A model generated the notes under the pieces. It ran no database searches and was not told the DNA's origin. It worked only from the letters and a program-made list of their open reading frames with translations. Of a stretch of 64,000 bases of DNA, positions 32,715 through 45,467 are shown in pieces. Origin of the DNA: Fragilaria crotonensis (Eukaryota > Bacillariophyta > Fragilariophyceae > Fragilariales > Fragilariaceae). The stretch is taken from positions 1 to 64,000 of the forward strand of contig JAKSYS010000326.1 of NCBI GenBank assembly GCA_022925895.1, given 5' to 3'. Position 1 is the stretch's first letter. Each line of letters starts with the position of its first letter. The translations under genes and the position numbers were made by a program.

Positions 32715-35700
32715 TCACCAACCCATCAATTGCTTTCTCAACTTGGTGTGAATTTCCTCATTGCAAATCTTGGTCAGAATATCTGCAAGCATTTCCTCAG
32801 TTGAGACTTGATGAATTGAAATTGTACCATCTTGAACCTTGCTTCTGAAATGATGATACTTTGTGTTGATGTGACGCGTGCGTGGGCGCATTTTCGGATT
32901 CTTGACGCTTGAAGCCAACTCAACTGCACCACTGTTGTCCTCAAAAACCCTGCAATGAAGATGAGGTGTTGTTGCTGTTAGGCCACATCCATGTTGTTGC
33001 ATCTCTTGTACCAACTCCATCAATGGAAGCACTTCTCTGGTAGCTGCTGAAATTGCCAAATATTCACTCTCAGTTGTTGACAAGGCAATCTCTGACTGAA
33101 GCTTGGATGCCCAGATGACTGGACAATTGGCATAAAGAATCACATAACCAGTCCTTGACCTTGCTGTGTCTGAATCCCAATCTGCAACTGTTGGATCCCA
33201 ATCTCCAGTGAAGGAAGCATCAACATAGACATCAAAGCTTTGGTTGCCTGGAGAATAGATCATTCCCTTGTCCTTTGAACCAACCAGGTACCTGCCCAGC
33301 CATTTCAATGCTTTGCCATGTTCAAGTCTTGGGTTAGAAACAAACCTTGCTCCTTGGTGAACTGCACAAGAGATGTCAAGCCTGGAACATTTTCGAGATA
33401 ATTCATCTGTCCAATGACTCGGCGATAATTGAAATGATCATCAAAGGGAGACTCCAAATGCCTGCACAAAGTCTTGCTTGAGGCTCCAGTTGTTTTCTTG
33501 ATAGCCACATTCTTCCCATCCAAGCGCAATTCCTTGATGACATCATTGATGAGGTGAGGCTGAGAAAGGTTGAAAGTGTTGTCATTGATTCTGTCAATTT
33601 GAACCCCAAGGAAGTCTGAGATGTCTCCTTCCACAGTGAGCTTGAGTCCAACTGCTTCCATCTCTTTGACGATGTTATCCAATTCTTGAGGGTCTGGTCC
33701 AGCCAAAATGGAATCATCAGTGTAAAGAACAAACACTGACTTGCCTTTGTAGAATAGGCATTCATCAACTTGACTTGGAATGAACCCAACTTCCTTGAGC
33801 TTGTCCACCAGATGCTGGTTCCACACTCTGCCTGCTTGCTTCTGCCCAAAGAGATTCTTCTTGAGCTTGAGGACAAAGTCTTGAGCTTCACCTTCCACTT
33901 CAAAACCCTTTGGGATGGCCATGTAGAGTTCACATTCCACATCTGCTTGAGTATAGGCCAACACAAAATCAATCTGCTTGGTGTACCAACCATGAATCAG
34001 GGTAGTGATGAGCACCATTCTGATGGCTGCCCAGGATGCCACAGGTGAGAATGTTTCCCAATAATTGACTCCTTCCTCTTGTTTGGATCCATCAATGTTG
34101 AGCCTGGCTTTCCACTTGTAGACTTCGCGAGTAGCAATTCGACGCTTGCGCTTCATTGCCCACACTGCTGGAAGGATCTTGGTTCCTTGAGGGACTGATG
34201 ACCTTGGGACCAACTCCCAGACTTCGTTTTCGGTGTGACTCTTGACCTCCTTCTCCATTGCCTTGATGAATTCGGCGCGATCTGGCTCCCTCATGGCCTC
34301 ATGGTAGTACATGGTGTCGGGGTCTGCGGAGGCGGCGAAAGCCAGCATGGGATGCTGCTCTCCCTCAATGTCCACCCACTCCTTGATAGCTTCAAAGGCC
34401 ACATAATAAGGAAGCTTGTCCTCCAACTTGGCTTCCAGGTTGTACCAAACATCAAAACCTTGGACTCTGGCTTGTTGGAAGGTTCATCAGAGGTCTTGTT
34501 GAGTCTTGGAGATCTTCTGAGTTGAACTTGAGGTTCTTGATCCTGTTCTCCCTCAGAAACTGGAAGTGGGGTTTGAGATGCTTGTGCTTCTCCCTCATTG
34601 ACCGATTCTCCAGGTTCCAGATCAAATTCCATGAATGGGACACCCTGTTGCAGACCTTGAGCTTGAGCTGGTTGCTTGATGTCTTGAAGCCTGGAAGTGG
34701 ATGAGGCTTTGAACCCACATAACTTCTGCCAATCTGAGGGTGGAGACAAGTTTCCCAATGAGTGCCTGACTGTTTCAAACTTGGGATCAAAGGTGACATG
34801 GAATTGAGGTGATACATGGCCTGTCTTGAGGTTGAGAACCAAAGCCACACTCCTTGCATGCTGCATGGACATTCCCAGGTAGACTCCCATCCTTGATCTG
34901 ACTTCCCACTTGGGTAGCTTCTTTCCAGATTGCATCTTGTTGTCAAGGACAAAGACAGGACATCAAAAGGCTGGAAGTGATTCAGATTTGGAGTGACTTC
35001 AGACTTGGCAAACAATTCGAACGGCGACTTGAGGTCTTCCTTCCCAAGGAAGCTGTAGAGTTGTGAACTTCATTGGCAACCCTGAGGGCATAGGGCCACA
35101 GATGAGCATCAATTGCCTTGGGCCACCTGTGTTGAGCATGGATGAGCATGGTCCTTGCTTGGTCTTGTAAAGTCCTGATCCTCCTTTCTGCCACTGCATT
35201 CTGGAAATGGGCATTGACCCCACAGAAAGTGATGGTTTGACCTGCCTCCTTGATGGCTGCCATGAACTTGTTCTCTGCAAATCTGCCATTGTCAGCTTGG
35301 TAACTCTTGATCTTGACATTGAACTTGGATGCATACCTCTCAAATGCCAGCTTTGCTTCAAGAGTTTCATCTGCATTGGTTGACTTCTGAAGGTGGATGT
35401 AAGACAAACCACTGAAATGATCAACAAAGACTGTTGCCACCCTGTACCTTTTCTTGGTAAGCCAACCCTTGATTTGGGCAATGAGCCCTGGAGTTGTGGA
35501 CTCCAACTGATCAACACTGATGCACTGTCCGGGCTCCCTAGCTGTCCTGAGCTTGCCACCTTGTTGTCCAAGTTTGGGCTTGGTTCTCCAGGGTCTCCTG
35601 GTGGCCTTCCCATACAAGCAACTGGTGCAAGTTGGGATTTGGCATGTTGCCAACTTCTTTGGGAGCAAACCACTCTTGGCCATGCTTTGCATCTTGGCTC

Positions 35701-36895
35701 CTGACATATGATTCAGCTTGTGATGCCAGCGAAGGAATTCTGCAGCAGGTTTCTCTTGGAAAGTAGCATCCTCTTCATCTTCAACGATTGCTGGCGAGTC
35801 AGGGTGGTTCTTGGCATCGAGGTCAAATGAGACTGGTGTATTTGGAGTTTGATTCCAATCCACCCCTTGAGTTGAGGTATCTGTTGCCTCTGGGAGATAA
35901 ACTTGTTCATCACAGTCTTCATCATCAGGGATGAGATGGGTGACCATTGAGATGATAGGATCATCCTCATCCAGTTCCACTTCACACATGTTGCAGAATG
36001 TGGAAAAAGCCTTGTAGCTTGGGGAAGTGTACATGGTTGCAATGTTGCCACTGTCCCTACCCAACCTCACTGTCTTGGTGAACTTTCTTTGAGCCCACTG
36101 AAGCTGGATACAATCATGATATGTTGAACACCATGTGCCTCTTGGCAAAGGCTTGAAGTCTTGGGCAGTCTGGGCCCAATGCTGTGGAGATAACAGCTTT
36201 GAAGGTGAATCCTTGACATAGAGCCCATCTGGGATGACCCAATCATGAGAAACTCCATCATCATCTTCAATTGACCATTTGATGGTCCCTGAGTATATGT
36301 CAGCCAATGTGCCACCCAACCCCTTTAGTTTCTTGTTGACCTTCTTGAGAGGGGTGATGAAGTCCTTCTTGTCGTTGGAGATGCAATAGGAAGCACAGTT
36401 GTCAATCCTGATTGCCCTGGCATCAGTGTCAAACCTTGCCACTTCATCTTGATGGGTCTGCTTGGCCTTCATTGCAATGATTGCAGTCAGGCATTCCAGT
36501 TGACTGAAATGTTTCTTGCCCCTTGACCATCTTCCTTCTGAGGGAATCCATTGTCTCTTGTAGGGCTTGAAATTTCGTCCAGAGCTTTGCTTTCGCACGC
36601 GCGTTTGAGGGCGCCTCACGACTGGGCGATTGTTGATCCATTGTACCTTGGTTCTTGACCTTGGCTGAGCCTCAGGGGTATCATGCATCCAAGACTTGAC
36701 ATACTCAGACACGGCGACTGGGAGTGCCCTCCAAGGACTTGTCTTCACAGATTTCTTGCTTGGACATGGAGGGTCCCACACTTGTTGAACCACCTGGACA
36801 ATGGTACTCATGAAGGTAAGGAGAAGGATGCACAGCTCTGCCATCCTCCTCTTCCACCATTGAAGAGTCCATGGCCCAATGAACACGCAGTCCAT
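32715..36895 (-). mobile_element. Copia pol region (protease, integrase, RT, RNase H)
   Basis: In order: protease-like start (IDNCASYCIS), a GAG-pre-integrase zinc site (HHKLNHMSG and CTSCLYGKA), integrase core (ISVDQLES, VDHFSG, YQADNGRF), reverse transcriptase (VWELVPRS, QIDFVLAYTQADVE, FVLYTDDSILAG) and RNase H (YVDASFTGDWD, STTESEYLAIS, KMRPRTRHINTKYH). This domain order is diagnostic of Copia. Fossil part. Confidence 0.88.
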
Positions 36896-38169
36896 TGGGC
36901 TTCCCCATCATTCGTCATCTTGAGAGATGGCGGCGAGGGCATGGAGAGTTTCATGTTGTGCTTGGCATCTGCAAACTTGTTGCCTTGATCCTTCTTGGGA
37001 GCTGCCACCTTGAAACCAATCCCTTTGCACTCAGAGGGCCTGTGCCTGGTCCATCTGTTGTGATTAGGGCACCAATGATAGTCCTTGCCTTCCACAGTCT
37101 TGTTCTGCTTCTCACCAACCTTGGGAGAGGTAGTCATCCATGCTGGAAAGTCACCTGCCCTTGGCTTGCCTTTACCCTTGCCTTTCTTGTTGAATCCCTG
37201 CTTGTAGTCCTTCTTTCCATCTCCATTGGACTTGCCTGCTGGATAGGTAGGTTTCTTCTGATGGACCATGAGATTATTGACTTGGGCCTGTAAGGCAATG
37301 ATGGTTTCTTCTTCTGTAGTTCTCTGGCACCACTGCTCTGACTCCTTTCTGGTCTTGAACTTGTTGAGAGCCCAATCCATGAGTTGCTGGTAGTTGACTT
37401 CACCTCCTTCCTCATAAAGGTCTTCCTTCTTCTTGATGTAGTCCACAAACTCAGCATCCTTGCATGCCTTGTATCCTTTGAAAAGATTGACCAGGAGATC
37501 TTGAGTCTCTTGTCCTCTGGCGTGGAGCTTGCTGACCAAACCAAGAACATAGTCATTGAAGGCTTCAATATCAGAATCTTGTTCCCTCATTGCATAATCA
37601 AGACTGGAGAGTTTGGTCCTGACACTGGTGATGGTAGCTCTGGTATCCACATGTGACACCATGATGATGACCTTGAGGAGGAGGGGGCCTGAACCTTTTC
37701 CACCAAACATGAAGGGATGAACATTTCCTCTGGTTCTGACTTGCTTCTGAGCGGCGTCGGTCAAAGAATTCATGAGGCAATGATAAAGCATGAAGGAATC
37801 TTGAGCCTCTCTTGAGTCCTCATTCATATAGGTGAGGGCATGAGCTTTGACATCTTCATAGGAAATTTCTCCATAGGATTCAATGAGGTCCTTGGACAAT
37901 GCCACATCCCCTTGAATAGGAATGTTCAAGATGTTGAGCCAATCAAAGACAATGGACTTATCCCTTGCTTGATCCAAGAAGAGCTGGAGGTTTTCTGGCT
38001 TGCAGTCAAACTTGATGGACAAAGACTCAGTACCAGACTTGAAGAGCTTGGCAGCAGCCTGCTCAGAGTAGTTGAGAACATCAGGGTTAGCAAAGGCTGG
38101 AGCCAATGCAAAATGGGGAGCTGGTTGAGCAGCCATGGTAGATCTTGCTGGGAGACCTAGTTGATGCAA
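36808..38169 (-). mobile_element. Copia gag region
   Basis: A helix-rich gag of about 450 residues in the usual position after the 5' LTR, with a basic Lys/Gly-rich stretch (KGKGKGKPRAG) and a short CPNHNRWTRHRPSEC zinc-like site near its end. Fossil part. Confidence 0.75.
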
Positions 38170-38259
38170 ACTTTAAAGCACTTGACTTTGAAAAGCTTGA
38201 AGGTTAGTTTGATTGATCAAACAACAGCACTTGTCTTATTACTTAGCGCAGAGGAAGCG

Positions 38260-38817
38260 TAAAGTTTTATTCGCGGCGTTGAGGCTACGAACAAGGGCTC
38301 GACGAATTAGTAGATCGAAAACTTAGACTTGTAAGAATGAACTATTGATTAATTGTGAGACATGTAAAATATGCAAAAGAATGAAATGAGAACCATTGAA
38401 TGAGAGCAGTGATCAAATGAGAGCTGTTCTTCTTGTTCTTTTGACATCATTCTTTGTTCTTTTGTTGTTCTTCAAATGTAGCTGTGTAGATTGAATGTAG
38501 AACATGTACCGAAACCATGTGAATGAATTCCCGAATATATATTGTGTAATATGTAGATTTGGTGATGCACCCATTTTGTGTTCTCGTCGTAGCTCGGCTT
38601 ACGATTGCGCTTCCCGACATTTTTCCACAGAACATTCGACAGTGTCCGAGGAACAATGACGCAAAACAATTATGAGAAGGCGAACGCAAAGCGAACCGAA
38701 CCGATACCCAATGAGAACCAAAGCGTGACCCACGAAAACTTTGGTTGACGGACGGACGATTAGGAGACTTAGAGTATTGTCACGACGATAGGCGGCAGCA
38801 CAGTAGCTTTTGTTTTA
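38260..38817 (-). repeat. Copia 5' LTR
   Basis: 558 bp; presumably carries the element's promoter. Matches the 3' LTR with roughly 1% substitution. Confidence 0.9.
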
Positions 38818-38822
38818 AGAGG

Positions 38823-41231
38823 TTGTCGTCAAGGTATTCAAACAAGGTTGCAAAGTTGTCAAAAGTCTACTTTGTTTCCCTTCCCATTATTCACTTTTTT
38901 AGGGATGCATAAACTACGAGACTGGGCTTTCATTGTAGTTGGGTTGTCTAGAAATGGTTTCTTGTCAGAGGACACGGTGAACCTCGGACAATTATCGTAA
39001 TGTCTCCTGCTATGATTAAAGGTCGTTTGACAGAGATGCACTGTCAATCAAGAGGAGGCAACAGATAATGAACATATCTCCCTACCTCGTCCAGATGGAA
39101 GGCTTGCATTATGCACAGCATGGACTTTGCAAAGTCAAACTCAACTGATTTGCCCTTGGATGTTTGGTTCAATGCAGCAGGGCAACGAGGATGGGCATAT
39201 CACTCAACCATCCCAGTCATAGGCTTAATTTTCGATTTCAAATGTATCATTGAACCTCGGAATTGTTTTAGTCCTACAGTTTTGACTCAACACAGAATGT
39301 TCATTCCTTCATATGAGAGAGTACCGCCTGCTTTCAAGTCCATCTCTGGCAAAACATTGAAAAGTGTAAAGACCTTGTTGTCTCGAAAGTAGAAAATTTC
39401 AGCACTTCAGGCAGGTTTACTGATTGTTCCCATAAACACAACTCAAGCACCCATCCGCTTTGGGCTCCAGCAAGGAAACCTTTGCAGAATCTCATTTATT
39501 TATAGCGCTACTTGATCTTTGAATGCATTATTCCAACTGATAGTAGGGCCCTCAGTATGCTGTGTTCTCTTATTTGTAGTAGGATGACCAATTGCATTTG
39601 TCGTGACAGTCGCTTCTTGTAACCTTTGTTGATGATGGAAATTCTGGCATTTCAAGATGTCAAGGGAATGGCTGAATAACAACGTAGAATAAGGCAGTCC
39701 GCTTTGAATGTTGTTCCTAATAAAGCTCTTAAGTTCTGTAAAGTCCTTTGATTTATCTTCTGTCTGTCAATATGACTTAAAAGTTGCTCAGAACCAATAA
39801 ATGCATTAATTTCCATACCTCTACACAAAAGTTGCTCAAATTGTTGAATTCAAAGAGGTTCAGTGAAGAGTTACTCAATAATTCACGCTGCATCATCTTG
39901 GCACTTGAGGTCCAAGCTGCTGAAGATGTTACCAAATCATAATGGGCCTCCCGTTCTGTGCTCTGAGCCACTGAGCCCCTTACCCCTGTTCACAACTCTA
40001 ACTTTTATGCATGCAATTTTTATAGGAACACCTACCACATGATACTGGCTGGTACATGGTACTCTGTCGTACAAGACACAGGTACACAACCACATCACCC
40101 CTCTAGACCACGAATGAGCATGATTTTGGTGAGCACTCAGGTTCCCCCAGACTTCAGACATACAGAAGCCCACCTTGGTATGGACAACACTGAGCAAAGT
40201 GTCAATGTGGAACTCGACCATTTCCTTGCCAGTGTGCTCTTCCGGGTTTTTTTCTAGCCCTGCTGCTGTGTGAGCCAGCTTCTTCCAATATTTTCTCTTC
40301 TGTTGACTTCCATTGGTCAACAGCTTCTTTTGTAACCTACTGGATCCAATGGTGTGTCAGAGGCTCAACCATAGTTGGTGGGTAGCTATTTGGGGAAAAT
40401 AGTTTTGATGAAAATTTCATTTGATCTCTCACGATGCCCATCAACAACGAAGGATTTCTTTGGTTGTTGGTCGTCAAATTGAAACCCTTATCAATCGAGC
40501 CATTGTCATGCTTATGTCTAAGACACAGACACAACTAGGTACAAGGCCTTGTGTTGACAGAATGTCATTGGTCTCATTCATTCGATTGGTGATTGAAGCA
40601 TAAGGCAATGATGTTATTTCTTGTTAAAGAGGAGACGTGAGGAGGCTACTAGGGAGAGGTTTCTTCTTCTGTGTGTGGATAATCAGGTGTGGCAGAGGAA
40701 AGTGCTTACAATTGGCCCGTGCCAGAATACTCCAGCTGCAAGAAGGGTACAAGCATAAACATAGTAATCATGGGACGAGCTCGAATATTCGAGGCATTGC
40801 CACTCTTCTTTCATATTTCTCTACTGTTATATAACATAGATACGAACTCGGGCATGCTATCTAGCTATTCAGAATAAATATGTGATGTTCATAGACGCAG
40901 ATATGACAAATCGGGAGAAAACTAGTAGTGGTCTTTTTCCTAACATAGTAACGAGACAGATTCGATGCCACTCTTGACAATTGAATTCTTTTCATCAATA
41001 ATTTTTGTTTTTACATCACCATGCTACGAAGTTCATTGACATAGGATTTGCAAGGTGCCTGTCACAATAGATCTGCACTATATATTTTTATAACTTCGAA
41101 TCTCCGTTGACTTACTCCACAAAAATTTCAGCCCACTTCGTAGGATGAATCCCGTCTACGCACAACTCCGATTCGAAGGTGCACAAGAAGAGTTTATTCA
41201 TAAACCAGTCAATTGCTGATCAACAAACCAT
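38823..41231. other. Transposon-rich spacer
   Basis: Short frames on both strands, none recognised. It lies between the Copia element and a DDE transposase relic and is probably decayed transposon DNA, perhaps the right half of the sequence the Copia element jumped into. Confidence 0.35.
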
Positions 41232-43484
41232 TCATTCAACAATTGTGCCTGAGACAATGGGGACCATCTCTACACTACTAGGTATATAGGTGGTCCACTC
41301 CATGGGAAGAGTGGCAAGCTTGGCAAGGATTTGATCGCGCTTTTTCAGATCCTTCAACAAAAAAGGCACCTTTGCTTCCGGAAGTACCCAGCGGACAACG
41401 TCACTCCAATCCTTTTCGGTAAGGGACTGTGCATCGAGTTCATACTTCGCAAGTGCCGTCTGTGCCTTCTCTAATGCCTTCAGCTGAGCCTCACTCTTTT
41501 TATCTTTTGGCTTAAGTCTTGCAGCTTCGTTGAGCTGCAACTGCTACTTCTGAGCTTTGAGTGTCACGCCTGCATTTCCAATACGAGAGTCACAAAAATT
41601 CCACTGCCCTGAAGCCGAAAAGGCCTTTCCACTTTTGAGGAGCTGCTCCACTTGTGCTGTCTCTGTCTCAGCCCATTCCACATGCACCGCCATTGGAATT
41701 GAGGCATCAAATATTCCGGGGATGTGTCCGATTCCCTCAATAGAATCAACAAGCATATCATACTTAAAATGTAAGTCGTCCAATGCTTTGTCTTTATTGC
41801 GTTGTCCCAACTCCTTTCTCACCCCTTTGTTTGTTAAGCAACTTTGTGTAAATGGCACAAATCCTACCTTCCTCCATGACGGTAGCATCTTTTCTTTTGT
41901 AAAATGTGCATTGAATGGCCGGTCTTGTTCTTCATAGTCAGATGTGCCATTGACAAGGGTGGGAAGATCACCAAAGTTGAGGTTCAACACAGTGCACTGA
42001 AGGCGTTCACCATTATTGAGTGCAAGCCCTCGCTGCTTCAGTTTTGCTTGCACCACCTTCTCACCTCAAGCGTACGTGGCGGACTTGAAAGGTCCGTAGA
42101 GAACATCCATTTCTTGCTGGACACTCGTCGCATTTGGTAAACCCATGATAATGATTAACCCTCTTTCGAAAAGGGCTTCCCTCTGTGCCAATACGTGTTC
42201 TGACAAAACAATTCTCCCAGGTCCAGCATCCACCTTCAGAATCACCGGACCGCGATTGAGCTTCCCAGTGATAGGATCAAACTCAGCAGTCTTGTGAATG
42301 TTGGGATACAATGGGACTATGACAGTCTCAATGTATTGGTTCAGCAATGTGTCATCCATTGATCCTCTTGGGCAGACAGCATAGTAAAAGCTGTCTGATT
42401 CCACAAGTGTTGGACAGCCGTACTGCCCGGAGACCACAGAGGGAAGCCCTTCAAGCCAACTGACCTTGACTCGAAAGTTCTCATCGGACTTTGCTGATGA
42501 ATCATAGATGTAAAAAGGAGGTGAAGCTTCTCCAGCTGCGTTCGTGGCATACACTCCTGTGACGTGCCTTGCTGATTTCACTCCTCTCAGGGCGCCGCGT
42601 TGATACAAAGGATTGTGGTACGAGACAGCTCGTGAACCGCCCTTGTCACCAGTAACTGATAAGTCATGGTGAGTCTCATCCATGTTTATGATTCTGCGCT
42701 TGATACTATGCATTTTGGATTCAAGTTGTTGTACGTTGTCCACTGAGCCCGAGCATCTTCAACTGCTATCTTTGTTGCTGCTTGCAATGATTCAGGGAAC
42801 TCAGTCCTGACCTTGTGCCACACCGATTCCACCTTGTATGAGTTGGCATTAGGCGTGCCCTCAAGTTGGCGCTCCAATCAATTGCCTCAAGTCCTTCCCC
42901 CTCAATTCACCATTGCCAAGAACTTGACAGACCTCTGCATGCGTTGCCTCTGGGATCTTCGATTGAGATCCCTTCTTCATTGGACTGCATCCAGCACGTC
43001 CGTCCTTGTATGCCCTATACACAGTGCTTCGTGATAAACGCCTTTTGCCATCAAGGTCAAAGGCTTTGTTGAGTCTTTGGCACATTGCTTTGACCGTCTC
43101 AGGTGTCTTTGCAGCGATGAGGTTTGTGGCATTCTTGAAAGCTTCTTTGTATTGGCCGTCATACTCAACTTTAGTTCGCAGAACGCATTACTCATCGTTT
43201 GAGCTCCAGGGAAAGGGTGCCTTTGCCTCAGGATCCTTGTCATACTAGCAGTAACCTTCCACTGAGATCTTGGCAGAAACCAAGGCGTGGCAAGGAGCAG
43301 GATAGCAAGACAACAATACCTTCTTTCCTTTAGCTTCTTTTACTGCAGCTGCTACAGCATTGGCTTTCCGTTTTGCTTCAGCAGCCATTTCTAACCCCAA
43401 GCAACACCATAGCGACACCGTTAGCGTACCAATCATCGATTTTCTTTTCACGTTACCACAATGACACAAAACGATTCTTTTCAC
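41232..43484 (-). mobile_element. DDE-type DNA transposase relic (DDE_1/pogo-like)
   Basis: A minus-strand series of frames reads as one transposase. The N-terminal part (about 43085-42861) is a helix-turn-helix region with LSRSTVYRAYKDGRAG. The catalytic part (42743-42066) has IINMDETHHDLSV with the first aspartate, VILKVDAGPGR with the second and QQEMDVLYGPFKS with the third, plus LIIIMGLPNATS before the third. The C-terminal part continues in other frames (42056-41544, 41540-41232), ending with a basic, helical segment. At least three frame changes divide it, so it is inactive. Terminal repeats were not found. Confidence 0.65.
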
Positions 43485-45467
43485 CTGGTGGGCATTTGAC
43501 TTATTCTCCTGGCTACAGAAGTATCACCAAATCTTCTTATGTGGATTACTGATGGGAGTCATGCCTTTTGCTCCACGTCAGAATGGGCCAGTTTGGTTTG
43601 ATTCTGCGACATCATCCAGTGCCGCGCCACCACATAAGGGAATGGCATTGTTCATCATGCATCCATTGCATGCGGCAGGGGTCTCCAGCTATGGAAACTG
43701 GCCCGGCATGAATGCTCAAAAATACGTTGCATCCTGCAACCCTTGTCCTGGTACCGCTTTTGCTTGATGACTCCAAGCCAACCTCGATATTAGGATAGCA
43801 TAGTGTTTTTTTTTGCTTGACTGCCGTCGTTCTTCCTTGTTTGCCAAGACTTTCATGAAGCTGACAGCAGCAAAAGGGTTGACAGTGACAAACAGGAAGC
43901 TGTTGAAGACATTGTTATTTCATCATGGTTAGCAAATTTTTTGTTGGTGTGATGCAATTTATTTACTTTGGATGCACCAGGATGCCAGGTCTGGTGAAAG
44001 AGAATGAAGATGCCAGATTTTACTTGCAGGCTAGTATTTTGCAAAATACTGACTTTGTCACAACAACTGCATGATTGCGGCATCATGCGGAACCTCTTCT
44101 TGCAAGTCTCCTTGTAACAAAACCCAAGGAGACATCCACTATGAAGTAGAAGTAGTCAAGAAAGCCCATGGACTGTGTCTCAGTTCATGAGAATTCAAAA
44201 CAAATTCCTTTTGTCAGTAATCTCTTTTGTGCTGGATGATGATATGTTCATTGCTTCATGTCAATGTCAGCCTTGCAACACTTTGTCCTCATAATGAAGT
44301 CACACACACTCTCTTTGGCCGTTGTCGCTAAGTTCTTGATGCTTGATACCATAGGTAACCATCTGGTCCTTTGCATCCTCCGTGTACAGTAATTCAAGCA
44401 GATTTGGCAAAGGACATCTGCCAAGTTGGATTTATGGGTCCAGGTGTAAAAAGCACCCAAATCTTCTAAAGGATGCATTCCAGTTGGCAACAGTCTTGAA
44501 GGACATAGTCACTTTGATGTTCAAGACAATCTTGTAGGCAAAAAACACAAATGTCAATCTTTGTTGACCTCAAAAAATGTAAACTTTGGACAGTAGTCCT
44601 TGATGTCCCTCCCCACTATTACATTCCTCCAGCCCTCTTCACTTGTATTCACTGATTGCAGCAATGTGATTCCATGCTCCAGTGCCTCATAAGCAATTTA
44701 TATCATTGAGTACTCCACAATTCTGTCACAGATGCCAAAAACATGTGTAGCAGCTCTTCTTTGAACTCTGCTAGCACTCCTGCCAGTTTGGGCTTGACAA
44801 TTGAGCTATTAATCTAGGAATATAGCCTTTGGTGCTTGAAAGAAAATTTATCTGTGGGAATTTTTTTGTGATGGTTGGTTGCTGGAGTCATAATCAGCAT
44901 CTTCTTCTTTGGCTTTAGCCAAGTCGATGGCACGAATTGTGATCGTAACCAGTCTCAAACTCGTTGATGGGGTCAAAAACTCATTTGCAGCTGCTTCAAG
45001 GACTCTTTCTTTCCATGGTCACTTGGATACAATATCTGCCTTTTTCCTTGGTTAAATAGTAGAGCCATCAGTGCTGATACCACACATACAAGACACCAAT
45101 GATTTGATCCATAGGATTTTGAGATCAAGGATTCAAAGGAACCTGATTTTGCAAAAGCTGCAACAATTTGCAGATGCCAATGGTCAGAGCTTCATGGATA
45201 TGGCCAATCTTCTGCAGTGCTTCAATCCAAGTGTCGGTATCAATTCATGCTGGAGCAAGGATAATCTCTGGCTGAAACGTCGAAGCAGACGGGATACTTT
45301 GAATGCTTCCATGCACTACCGCATAGAGTCATAAACCCTCGACCAAATATCTCTGTACGAGGTTTATAAATTTAAGATTGGACGCCAGGTCCACATGCAA
45401 GGGCGACTACCGTAGAGTGGCCATCAAAGGCACAGAATTTTGGGCATTTGGAGGCACTTGCACGAGC
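43485..45467. other. Decayed transposon-like sequence
   Basis: Only short frames (for example 44490-44248, minus) with no family I recognise. Next to the DDE relic it is probably further transposon debris; the right end would be 3' flank of the amidoligase gene. Confidence 0.3.

Larger units (their letters stand above)
32127..38822 (-). mobile_element. Ty1/Copia-type LTR retrotransposon (broken, young)
   Basis: A full-length Copia element on the minus strand, similar to the CoDi elements of diatoms. Two LTRs (38260-38817 is 5', 32132-32683 is 3') flank gag and pol, and a 5-bp target duplication AGAGG lies outside at 32127-32131 and 38818-38822. A purine-rich tract precedes the 3' LTR. The LTRs differ at about 1% of positions by substitution plus a few single-base length differences, so the insertion is recent. 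The coding part is broken with about four interruptions. Confidence 0.9.
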
